Source: an uncultured Oxalobacteraceae bacterium
GTDB taxonomy: Bacteria > Pseudomonadota > Gammaproteobacteria > Burkholderiales > Burkholderiaceae_D
Assembly (NCBI GenBank): GCA_903862415.1
Contig: CAIOYD010000068.1
Coordinates: 1 to 58,570, forward strand
Length of the DNA: 58,570 nt
Direction of reading: 5' to 3'
Made by a program: the position numbers and the translations under genes. Shown here piece after piece: positions 8,828 to 16,691 of this stretch (position 1 is the stretch's first letter; every line of letters starts with the position of its first letter). The notes under the pieces are model-generated. The model was given only the letters and a program-made list of their open reading frames with translations, was not told the DNA's origin and ran no database searches.

Positions 8828-8854
8828 ACATAACCCCTGTTGATTATCTTCATT

Positions 8855-10525
8855 TCAGACCCGTTCGCGCAATTCGCGGCGCAGAATTTTTCCTACATTA
8901 CTCTTGGGCAGTTCATCCATAAATACAATTTGGCGCGGAATTTTATAACCAGTCAGATTTTCACGGCAAAAACTGATCAGACTGGCTTCGGTCAACGCCG
9001 CGGATTTTTTCACCACAAAAATCTTCACCGCCTCGCCGGTTTTGGCATCTGGCTGACTCACTGCAGCCACTTCCAGCACCTCCGGATGCAGCATAATCAC
9101 CTGCTCGATTTCATTCGGAAACACATTAAAACCCGACACCAGAATCATATCCTTACGCCTGTCCACCAGTTGCAGATAGCCGAGTTCATTCATGGTGGCG
9201 ATGTCGCCGGTGCGCAAGAAACCATCCGCCGTCATCACCCCGGCGGTTTCCTGCGGCTGATTCCAGTAGCCCTGCATCACTTGCGGGCCCCTGACACACA
9301 ATTCACCCGGCTGATGCAGTCCGACTTCCTGTCCCTGTTCATCGCGGATCGAAATTTCAGTCGATGGCAGCGGCAAACCAATGCTGCCATTGTATTCTTT
9401 CAGATCAAACGGATTGACCGTCACCGTCGGCGAACATTCGGTCAAACCATACCCTTCCACCAGCGGCTTGCCGGTAATCTGTTGCCAGCGTTCTGCCACC
9501 GCACGTTGCACTGCCGCGCCACCGCCGACGGCAAAGCGCAACTGGCTAAAGTCCAGCCCGGCAAAATCGGGATGATTGACCAGACTGTTAAATAGCGTAT
9601 TCACTGACGGCATGCTGGCAAACGGATAGCGGCGCAATACCTTAACAAAGGCATCGATATTGCGCGGATCGGAAATCAGCACATTGGTCGCGCCTACGCC
9701 CAACATGCCGATGCAGGAACTGAGGGCAAAAATATGGTAGAGCGGGATGGCGGTAATGCTGAGCAGTTCTTCATCCGGTGTGAGCAAGGCCGCACCCCAG
9801 AGATCAATCTGCTCAATATTAGCCAGAATATTGGCGTGCGTGAGCATGGCGCCTTTGGACACTCCGGTGGTGCCGCCGGTATACTGCAAAAAAGCCAGCT
9901 CACCCGGCAGCACGTTCACCGGTACCAATGTCGCCTGTGCACCTGCAGCCATGGCCGTACGCCAGGCCACACTGCCCGGCAAGTGATACGCGGGAATCAG
10001 TTTTTTTACCTGCCGGATCACAAAATGTCCCAGCACCCGCTTGGGCCAGGGCAGCATATCGGCCAGACCGGTCACAAGTACCTGACGAATGGCGGTGTTG
10101 TGCAGGATTTTTTCCAGCGTATGGGCAAACATGTCGACCAGTACAATCGCTTCGGCACCGGAATCGACCAACTGATGCTCGAGTTCACGCGCGGTGTACA
10201 TCGGGTTCACATTCACCACCACATACCCGGCACGCAACAGACCAAACAGACAAACCGGATATTGCAGCAGATTAGGCATCATCAACGCCACCCGACTGCC
10301 ACGCGGCAGTTTGACGACCGATTGCAGATAGGCAGCAAAATGCTGCGATTGCTCATCAAGCTCGGCAAAGCTCAGGCGCACTCCGGTTGAACCACTGATA
10401 AACGCTGGCCGGTCTGCATAACGCAGGGCCGCAGCAGAAAAATAGTCGCCGATATTGCCCAGAGCATCCACATCGATGTCTGCAGGCACCCCGGAGGGAT
10501 AACTAGCAAGCCAGATTTTTTCCAT
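8855..10525 (-). CDS. fadD: Long-chain fatty acid-CoA ligase
   Basis: A 556-residue member of the AMP-binding adenylate-forming family, close to the length of E. coli FadD. It would activate a carboxylic acid to its acyl-CoA through an acyl-AMP. The phosphate-binding loop YTGGTTGVSKGA, the GYGLTECSP motif, the GDIATM hinge, the fatty-acyl signature DRRKDMILVSGFNVFPNE and the C-terminal catalytic lysine in PKSNVGKILRREL are all present. The ATG at 10525 has AGGGAAGAG upstream. It is the first gene of the cluster, behind a promoter whose -10 lies inside a palindrome. The chain length preference cannot be read. Confidence 0.93.
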   Translation of the reverse strand: MEKIWLASYPSGVPADIDVDALGNIGDYFSAAALRYADRPAFISGSTGVRLSFAELDEQSQHFAAYLQSVVKLPRGSRVALMMPNLLQYPVCLFGLLRAGYVVVNVNPMYTARELEHQLVDSGAEAIVLVDMFAHTLEKILHNTAIRQVLVTGLADMLPWPKRVLGHFVIRQVKKLIPAYHLPGSVAWRTAMAAGAQATLVPVNVLPGELAFLQYTGGTTGVSKGAMLTHANILANIEQIDLWGAALLTPDEELLSITAIPLYHIFALSSCIGMLGVGATNVLISDPRNIDAFVKVLRRYPFASMPSVNTLFNSLVNHPDFAGLDFSQLRFAVGGGAAVQRAVAERWQQITGKPLVEGYGLTECSPTVTVNPFDLKEYNGSIGLPLPSTEISIRDEQGQEVGLHQPGELCVRGPQVMQGYWNQPQETAGVMTADGFLRTGDIATMNELGYLQLVDRRKDMILVSGFNVFPNEIEQVIMLHPEVLEVAAVSQPDAKTGEAVKIFVVKKSAALTEASLISFCRENLTGYKIPRQIVFMDELPKSNVGKILRRELRERV

Positions 10526-10561
10526 TTTCACTCTTCCCTGTGACCCAGAATGCAACAATTA

Positions 10562-10594
10562 CAATACAGTAGTGTATTGATTGTCCTGTGTCAA
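10562..10594 (-). promoter_or_regulatory. fadD promoter with operator over the -10
   Basis: On the minus strand a perfect TTGACA (10589-10594) is followed after 17 bases by TACTGT (10566-10571) as a -10. The -10 lies inside an 18-bp imperfect palindrome, CAATACAGTAGTGTATTG (10562-10579), with outer symmetric ACAAT/ATTGT flanks. The palindrome core matches the one at 2982-2997. A repressor bound here would block RNA polymerase directly. The sigma-70 assignment is from sequence; the regulation is inference. Confidence 0.65.
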
Positions 10595-10645
10595 CTGTCT
10601 TGCTCGCGGCCGCCGTGCCAGCGGGAAATTTTCCGGATTAAAAAA

Positions 10646-12484
10646 TCATTGGAGCAATTCAATGTAGTTCAGCCCATTATTCAGAGACTTGCTTTTTATT
10701 GTGTCATGAGGAGTTACCTGCAACAAACCTTCCTCATTTTTTTGTAAAATCAAAATGGGTTTTTTAGCCTTTATAGCTAACGCACTCACCTTGGCAAAAT
10801 CAGGATGGTCAATGATGTGTTGTTTATCAGCAAACATGGTGCCATCGATCAATACATAGTTCACTGAATCATTAAAATTTTCATGAATATTCAGCATTAA
10901 ATTCAGCACCTGATCAGAAGGATAGGGAAACATAATCTTCAGATATTGATCATTAGACATATATTTACGACCAAAACGGTTGAGTTGATTTGGATTTAAA
11001 ACCCAACCAACATTCAATTCACTTTTTGCCGCCTTTTCCATCGTCCGAAACAAAATAGCAGCACCCCTATTTTTAAAGGCAGTAGCCTTAAAATCGGTAT
11101 CTTTAAGGGAATCTGAAGGATTAGCAAGCGGATCGGTTGTGACCAGCAGATAATGATTACCAGAATTGAATCTGCGAGCAAATTCCTTTGCACTATGCCG
11201 GAATTGCGGAGGCGCTGGGGCCGGAATGGGTGTGTGATCGTCCTTACTGTTGACCAGTATTTGTCTTCCTTCAGTTCCGATGGGAATTAATTCGCCAACG
11301 CCAGAGTAAAATCCATAAGGTATTATTTCGGGCCACTCATCCAGATCGATTAACTCAGTTTTTGGCTGCAACGTTTTCAAAAAACCGTTAAATTTATCTT
11401 TCAAAATAACATTAGTATTGTCATACTGATCCGCAAAAGAATTTACACAAATCCGCAATCCAAACAGTATTTTTGACCAACTTTGCACGACTTCGGGAAT
11501 CTTAAGGGGTAACATTTTGTTTATAGTTTGCACAAATAAATGTTCAGTTTTCACACTTATGTCCTTCGCCCTGGCACGGAGTTCGTTAAAAGTTTTATGC
11601 AGATGGGTTGGTTTGATTGCAACATCCTTATAATCATTCAATTCCCCATAAAATTCAAAAATACCAGCGATTGAAGTATGATCCATTTCGTCAGTTAAGA
11701 CTGTAGATTCACATTCAATAAACCGCTCGGATAATAATGATATCAATCGAACTTTTTTATCCTCATCATTCATCTTAAGTTGAGCAATTTGGTTGTATTT
11801 TTTGAGAAACTCAGGCGATAATTCCGCAACTAGTTTCTTACTGACACTATTAATGAATGCAGATTCATCATGTTGACTATCGACCCATTTCTGTTTGCAT
11901 TGATCATAAAATTCCACATCCGCTGACTTACCTCCGACACCCATACTCCAGAGCAACAGTCGAACATAAAATTGGTCGCCCGGCGAAATACGGGGTAAAC
12001 TTCGGTTAAAGATTAGGACACCGTTTTTAGTCCCAACCTGGTCGAAAAAAAACTCCAACATTGCATCCCTTTTCATTTCATATCCAGTCTTTGCTGAATT
12101 AATTGCATCATATTTCTGAATGAAATCAGGATCATATTTAATACTTTTGAAGATATATTCCTTTATCCTGTTAGTGAACAGGAAGCCTTTGCCCCCCGCA
12201 TAGCAGAAGTCAGTTTTATAATTGTCAAACAACGTAGTTACGTTGCCGGTATTTTCACCTCCAGGGATTTCACCACCCCATAGAAAATTCAGAAATTGCT
12301 TGCGCTTGTCCGTACCCCATTTGGTTTCTTCGAATTTTGTTGTGAATTCCATCACCAAGTTCGTTAATTTACTCTCCAATTCTTGCTCAAGAGCAGCTTG
12401 AACATCTATTGTTTGAGTAGCCACAGTAGTAGCATTATTTTTATGGGTATTGATTACTTTCGGTTGATTAACAACAGGTATCAT
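10646..12484 (-). CDS. Large protein of unknown function, paralogue A
   Basis: A 612-residue protein not matched to any family I recognise. It is a diverged paralogue of the next gene (12839-14911). Shared blocks include KKxxxELSPxxxxxY in the middle, a V-N-Y-V/I-L-I/V-D block, N-P-N/H-Q-L, and the C-terminal KPILILQK...GLLQ. It is mostly polar and helical, without signal peptide or membrane segment. ATG at 12484 with GTGGAG six bases upstream is chosen over a TTG at 12514. The AT-rich coding sequence contrasts with the neighbours, suggesting acquisition. A secreted effector or a polymorphic immunity-type protein are possibilities only. Confidence 0.75.
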   Translation of the reverse strand: MIPVVNQPKVINTHKNNATTVATQTIDVQAALEQELESKLTNLVMEFTTKFEETKWGTDKRKQFLNFLWGGEIPGGENTGNVTTLFDNYKTDFCYAGGKGFLFTNRIKEYIFKSIKYDPDFIQKYDAINSAKTGYEMKRDAMLEFFFDQVGTKNGVLIFNRSLPRISPGDQFYVRLLLWSMGVGGKSADVEFYDQCKQKWVDSQHDESAFINSVSKKLVAELSPEFLKKYNQIAQLKMNDEDKKVRLISLLSERFIECESTVLTDEMDHTSIAGIFEFYGELNDYKDVAIKPTHLHKTFNELRARAKDISVKTEHLFVQTINKMLPLKIPEVVQSWSKILFGLRICVNSFADQYDNTNVILKDKFNGFLKTLQPKTELIDLDEWPEIIPYGFYSGVGELIPIGTEGRQILVNSKDDHTPIPAPAPPQFRHSAKEFARRFNSGNHYLLVTTDPLANPSDSLKDTDFKATAFKNRGAAILFRTMEKAAKSELNVGWVLNPNQLNRFGRKYMSNDQYLKIMFPYPSDQVLNLMLNIHENFNDSVNYVLIDGTMFADKQHIIDHPDFAKVSALAIKAKKPILILQKNEEGLLQVTPHDTIKSKSLNNGLNYIELLQ

Positions 12485-12535
12485 ATCAAGCTCCACTTTC
12501 TTAAATGTAATCAATTAAAAATAACTCTTTGGTCA

Positions 12536-12564
12536 ATCATAATAAAGTAAGCTCAGGCAAACAA
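12536..12564 (-). promoter_or_regulatory. Promoter of paralogue A
   Basis: Minus-strand -35 TTGTTT (12559-12564), 17-base spacer and -10 TATGAT (12536-12541). The arrangement and flanking sequence are the same at paralogue B, where both the -35 and the spacing are conserved, which supports real promoter function. Confidence 0.7.
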
Positions 12565-12790
12565 TATGTAGATTCCACACGCAAGCACTCACAGCGATAT
12601 ATCTGCGTCGCGCTTTAACTACTGCCGCCTTCGTCGGTGATTTTCAGCCTGACTGGGATTCAGCGCTGGCATCAGCAACTGGACAGCAATGCAGCAGCTG
12701 TGGGGTGGCTTAACCCTTATGCGCGATGGTGGGAAAAACTGGCACAATGTCAGGCCACCGTGCCAGCGAGGAATTTTCCGGATTGAAAAA

Positions 12791-12838
12791 TCATTGGAGC
12801 AATTCAATGTGGCCCGGAAATCCATTCAGAGAGCTGCT
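12791..12838 (-). other. Ancestral C-terminal codons of paralogue B, after a stop
   Basis: Downstream of the paralogue B stop (12839-12841) the frame stays open for 15 codons ending in HIELLQ and a TGA at 12791-12793. Paralogue A ends in YIELLQ and the same TGA. Aligning the two, the B stop TAA stands where A has AAA. So B appears to have gained a premature stop, or a TAA that is read through. Confidence 0.7.
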
Positions 12839-14911
12839 TTATTTTGGGTCATAAGAAGTTAACTGCAACAAACCATTCTCAGCTTTTTGTAAAATCAAAA
12901 TGGGTTTTTCTGCCCGTTTAGCCAACACAACTACATTGTCCCAGTCTGGATGTTGACAAATACGACCATATTGACCAATACGACCATGTTGACCCTTACT
13001 GTTATCCACCAGAATATAGTTGACCGCATCAAAAAAGTTTTTTGATTTCGGCATAACCAGCAGCTCATTGGATCTGCTTTTGGCTGGTTCGCGTTTGTTG
13101 GTATGCATTACCAAGGACTTGATAATTTCATCGTTATAGATGCGCGGAACATCACTTAAAAAGGCTTTGTTTTTACGTGCCACAACATCGGGGATGGCGG
13201 TGGAATAAGCCATGTAGTGATGGAGTTCATCATGCACCAATTGACTTTCTCCACCCTTACTCGTATGACCATCCCCAGCTACGGCCACATCAATGTGCTT
13301 AAGTTGATGCGGATTAAAAACAAACCCGATGTTCAATTTATCAGCTGGATCCTTAGACAGACTGCCAGGTAAATTAACCTTGGTCATATTGCCAAAAGCG
13401 GTGGCACTGAAATTGGAATTACTGCTTAATGGATTTACAACCGCATGAGATTCAATCAGACGCTGTTGCATACTATCTTGAACAGTGTGAATTATCTGAT
13501 CAGGCTTAACCAATCCCTGGTCATTTTCAGGAATCACATCATTCAGCATAGAAACACACACATTGACACGGCCACTGTTGAATTCCCGTGAAAATATTTC
13601 TGCCTTGGGTCCGTTATAAGCAAATGGCGGCAATTCAGGGCGGGGGGGATCTTCGAGTGTAATTACGCCAGTGTCGGATGTGACGAACTTTTTTTCACCG
13701 GCATAAAGTTGGTATTTTATTTGAGTTTCCCCTCTCACCGCAGCAAGGGCCGTCTTCAAATATTTATTAAAATCAGCCAGCTGTTTATTATCGCTTTTTG
13801 GGTATTTTTTCAAAATGTCTTTACCAAAAATAGTCTCCGGAATCAATGCAAACAGTTTATTTTTAATATCTAAAATAAAATCTTCAGTTTGTGCTGCGCT
13901 TCTTAATGTTTGCACTGCATTCAAGGCACTTTCATACAGAGCACTCAACACTGATTTGGTTGTTAATTGTAAAGTAAACATAAACAATTCAATCACATCT
14001 TGACTTGGTGCTTTAGCTATCGCCATTTCTAATTTTTCTACTTCATCCTCACAAGCGGCCTTTTTATCTTTCAAAACAGTATTTAAAAAATTCCGAACAA
14101 CAGTTTTTTTCATTTCATAATCATCACACTGTAAAGTACATTTTTTTTCATATAAAGCGCGTACTGCAGGGGATAATTTTTTAGCTATCTTGCCTCTGAC
14201 ACGGATATTGAACTCAATTGGTTTTTCTCCATTGAATTTACATTCCCTTTTATATTGTTTAAACTTGATTTCCCATTTTGGCTGAAGTATACTTCCCCAA
14301 CTATAGAGCAACATTTCTAAAAAAAATTCATCTCCCGTATTTGATTGCAGAAACTCTTTTAGCCAGGTAGTTAAACTGGTGACTTTTTTTATCTGTTTAA
14401 CATCCGTCGGTGGGTTGCACACTAGTGGCGTGACCGGCGCTGAACTTGGTAAGGGAATGAAATCTGATTTTTCAGAATAAATATACTCGTTAAATAAATT
14501 ATGAAAATGAATTTTTTTTATTACGTCCGCCATCTTGTTGTCGTAAAAAATTACGTTAAACTTCTCGACAAAAGAAATATCCAACAAATCATTGCATAAA
14601 ATAATCATGACATCAGATATGTACTGTTGTTCGGAACCAGCTGCATTTACATAGTTAGCTTTATTGGCTGTATACGAAGGGATCAAAACTTCAGCAGGCA
14701 TTAATTCAGGCCTTTCCCCAATCAAAAGATACCTCATTAACCTCATAGTTTCTACATTATCAAGTTTAGCGGTTTCAAAATCAATTTTAAAGTTATTACA
14801 ACATTTCATTCGAATCGCATGCTGGAGATTTTTTTCATTTGCAGCAATTTTAGGATTAAGTCCAGCTGTGTTGTTCGAATGGTTTACCATCGGATTTCCT
14901 ACCGGATTCAT
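12839..14911 (-). CDS. Large protein of unknown function, paralogue B
   Basis: A 690-residue protein of no family I recognise, paralogous to the 612-residue protein downstream. It shares the N-terminal pattern, a central KKLSP block, the FNSG and NIGFVFNPHQL blocks and the C-terminal KPILILQKAENGLLQ. It has extra sequence in the C-terminal half (about residues 540-640) containing HDELHHYMAYS, which is rich in His and acidic residues. There is no signal peptide or membrane helix. ATG at 14911 follows GAGGGG. It is AT-rich like its partner. Compared with A it has lost its last 15 residues to an in-frame stop. Confidence 0.75.
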   Translation of the reverse strand: MNPVGNPMVNHSNNTAGLNPKIAANEKNLQHAIRMKCCNNFKIDFETAKLDNVETMRLMRYLLIGERPELMPAEVLIPSYTANKANYVNAAGSEQQYISDVMIILCNDLLDISFVEKFNVIFYDNKMADVIKKIHFHNLFNEYIYSEKSDFIPLPSSAPVTPLVCNPPTDVKQIKKVTSLTTWLKEFLQSNTGDEFFLEMLLYSWGSILQPKWEIKFKQYKRECKFNGEKPIEFNIRVRGKIAKKLSPAVRALYEKKCTLQCDDYEMKKTVVRNFLNTVLKDKKAACEDEVEKLEMAIAKAPSQDVIELFMFTLQLTTKSVLSALYESALNAVQTLRSAAQTEDFILDIKNKLFALIPETIFGKDILKKYPKSDNKQLADFNKYLKTALAAVRGETQIKYQLYAGEKKFVTSDTGVITLEDPPRPELPPFAYNGPKAEIFSREFNSGRVNVCVSMLNDVIPENDQGLVKPDQIIHTVQDSMQQRLIESHAVVNPLSSNSNFSATAFGNMTKVNLPGSLSKDPADKLNIGFVFNPHQLKHIDVAVAGDGHTSKGGESQLVHDELHHYMAYSTAIPDVVARKNKAFLSDVPRIYNDEIIKSLVMHTNKREPAKSRSNELLVMPKSKNFFDAVNYILVDNSKGQHGRIGQYGRICQHPDWDNVVVLAKRAEKPILILQKAENGLLQLTSYDPK

Positions 14912-14962
14912 GTCAAGCCCCTCTTTCTTAAATTTGATCAATTAAAAATGACTAATTGATCA

Positions 14963-14991
14963 ATTCTAAGAAAGTCAGCTCAGGCAAACAA
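14963..14991 (-). promoter_or_regulatory. Promoter of paralogue B
   Basis: Minus-strand -35 TTGTTT (14986-14991), 17-base spacer and -10 TAGAAT (14963-14968). It matches the promoter of paralogue A in position and surrounding sequence. The leader between the -10 and the start also has overlapping TTGATCAATT-type palindromes (14935-14964). Confidence 0.7.
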
Positions 14992-15047
14992 TATGTAGAT
15001 TCCACACAGTGCCGGCAAGTGACAGTGCAGGCAAGGACGTCGGGAGC

Positions 15048-15806
15048 TTAAAACCGCAGTGACAGACAGGTCAGTCCGCCATCCATTTTTTTAATTTCAC
15101 TCGGTGGTGTGGTGATGATATTCAGACCCAGTTGCTGTAATTGCTGCAGCGTGTGCCCATAGCCTTCGGGGGTGATCAGGGTATCGTTAATCCATAAGGT
15201 ATTACCGGCGTATTCTTCTTCCTGACTGACAATGAGATGCTCATAATCAGCAAAAGCGCGATGGCGGGCGCTGTTTTTATCGAGCAGCAAGGTATTGCGA
15301 CCAACATAATTGACCAGCGATTTCAAATGCAGGCCGCCATTGACTTCGATCACATCGACCTGATAACCGAGTGGCTCAACCAGGGCTTTAAAGGCAGCAA
15401 TTCCAGCCAGATCGGTGCGGTTGCTGAGGCCGACAAAAAACCGTTTATCGATCATCAGCACATCACCGCCATCCATATGACCGGAACTCAGATGGGCGAT
15501 AGATTTAAACCGTGCCAGCTCCGGTTCCATGCTGGCAGTTTCTCCGGCGCGTGATGGTGCGCCCGGATTAGTGATGATGGCCAGCTCGGGCATAACCACG
15601 GCCGTGTCTTCCACAAAATGCCCATCCGGGAAGGCTGGACTGGCTGGCAGCACAGTGACCGTTAAACCCAGATCGGAGAGCACGCTGACATAGGCATTAA
15701 ATTGCAGGCGGGTGAGTTGTGCATCGGGTTTTCCGAGTACGGCAGTGGTCAGACCATCGCCACAAGTGGAGGCTGGAATCCGGAGGATGGCATGGGTATA
15801 GTGCAT
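15048..15806 (-). CDS. Dimethylargininase-like amidinohydrolase
   Basis: A 252-residue member of the arginine deiminase/DDAH superfamily, which hydrolyses methylated arginines (or arginine) to citrulline and an amine in the cytoplasm. Recognisable parts are FVEDTAVV (substrate-binding acidic residues), SSGHMDGGDVL, the catalytic His in NGGLHLKS and the catalytic Cys in MDGGLTC four residues before the end region SLRF. The length is typical for DDAH. A GGAG lies upstream of the start, with a slightly long spacing. It appears monocistronic, next to the response regulator gene on the same strand. Confidence 0.9.
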   Translation of the reverse strand: MHYTHAILRIPASTCGDGLTTAVLGKPDAQLTRLQFNAYVSVLSDLGLTVTVLPASPAFPDGHFVEDTAVVMPELAIITNPGAPSRAGETASMEPELARFKSIAHLSSGHMDGGDVLMIDKRFFVGLSNRTDLAGIAAFKALVEPLGYQVDVIEVNGGLHLKSLVNYVGRNTLLLDKNSARHRAFADYEHLIVSQEEEYAGNTLWINDTLITPEGYGHTLQQLQQLGLNIITTPPSEIKKMDGGLTCLSLRF

Positions 15807-15870
15807 GGTTGTTTTACTCCGATTAAAAGGGGATTAGTTATCATACCTTATCGAGCCTTGCTAAAGACGG

Positions 15871-16503
15871 CTAACCCAATCCCAAGCGTCGCGCCGCCAG
15901 TACCGCCTGAGTGCGATTAACCACACCCAAGAGACGAAACAGCGCCGACACATTGACCTTAATGGTGATTTCGGCCAATCCCAGACACAAACCCATCTCT
16001 TTGTTGGAATGGCCCTGCAACAGCAAGGCCAGAATTTGATTTTGACGCTCCGTCAATGTGAGCACATCCAGACTGCTCACCGCCACTTTACCATGTGGCG
16101 TGATCCATTCCGGCTCAAGCAGCTGACCCGACATCAGCCGGTTGATGACGTCACTTAACAATTCCGGCGTCACCGCTTTCGAAACAAATGCCATCGCTCC
16201 GGCACGCAGCGCCATGGTCGCTTCCTGACGGCTTTCCGAAGCTGACACCACCACGACGGGGACGGCAGGACATTTTTGTTGAAACGCGCTGATGGCTTCA
16301 ATCCCATTTACACCAGGCAAATGCAGGTCAAGCAAAATGACACTCAGATTGGTCATGGAACTGGCCAGGCGCAGACCTTGCTGCACAGTGGAAGCTGCCA
16401 CCGGCGCATCCGTCCCCACCGTTTTTTGCAGCATCTGCACCAGGGCAGCACTGTATAAGGGATGGTCTTCAACAATCAGAATAGTGTGTATAGTAATTGT
16501 CAT
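15871..16503 (-). CDS. NarL/LuxR-family response regulator
   Basis: A 210-residue two-component regulator. The receiver domain (residues 5-125) has the acidic pair in VEDH, the phosphoacceptor Asp in LLDLHLPG and the conserved Lys in FVSKAV. The C-terminal LuxR-type helix-turn-helix (about 145-205) has LTERQNQILALLLQGHSNKEM. It is divergent from a hybrid histidine kinase at 16692, with which it very likely forms a pair. Targets are unknown; the shared 190-bp region between them is a plausible autoregulatory site. Confidence 0.92.
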   Translation of the reverse strand: MTITIHTILIVEDHPLYSAALVQMLQKTVGTDAPVAASTVQQGLRLASSMTNLSVILLDLHLPGVNGIEAISAFQQKCPAVPVVVVSASESRQEATMALRAGAMAFVSKAVTPELLSDVINRLMSGQLLEPEWITPHGKVAVSSLDVLTLTERQNQILALLLQGHSNKEMGLCLGLAEITIKVNVSALFRLLGVVNRTQAVLAARRLGLG

Positions 16504-16691
16504 GATTTTAAGGTGAGTGGCTGAGTGACCAAGAGCTTGTAATATACTTAAGCTTTTGTAAAAAAGACAGTAATTATCTTATTTTTATACTCTTTTTTAA
16601 TGGGTCGGGTTTTCTGTTGCAGATTGAAAGCATGAATTAAAAAACCACTGGCATAATAGCCATTTTTATGAAAACGACAATAGGACCATGC

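Larger units (their letters stand above)
12485..12838. other. Region between the two paralogues
   Basis: This 354-bp stretch has three parts. Bases 12485-12580 are the promoter and leader of paralogue A, near-identical to 14912-15007. Bases 12753-12838 are the 3' flank of paralogue B, homologous to the end of paralogue A (from 10609). The middle, about 12581-12752, is unique and more GC-rich. On the plus strand it holds a short open frame including WLNPYARWWEKL that ends at a stop near 12786; it may be a gene fragment, but I cannot identify it. Confidence 0.6.

Noticed and set aside
10646-14911. One large gene split by a frameshift
   Set aside because: The two genes are full-length paralogues with their own promoters and ribosome sites, not halves of one protein.
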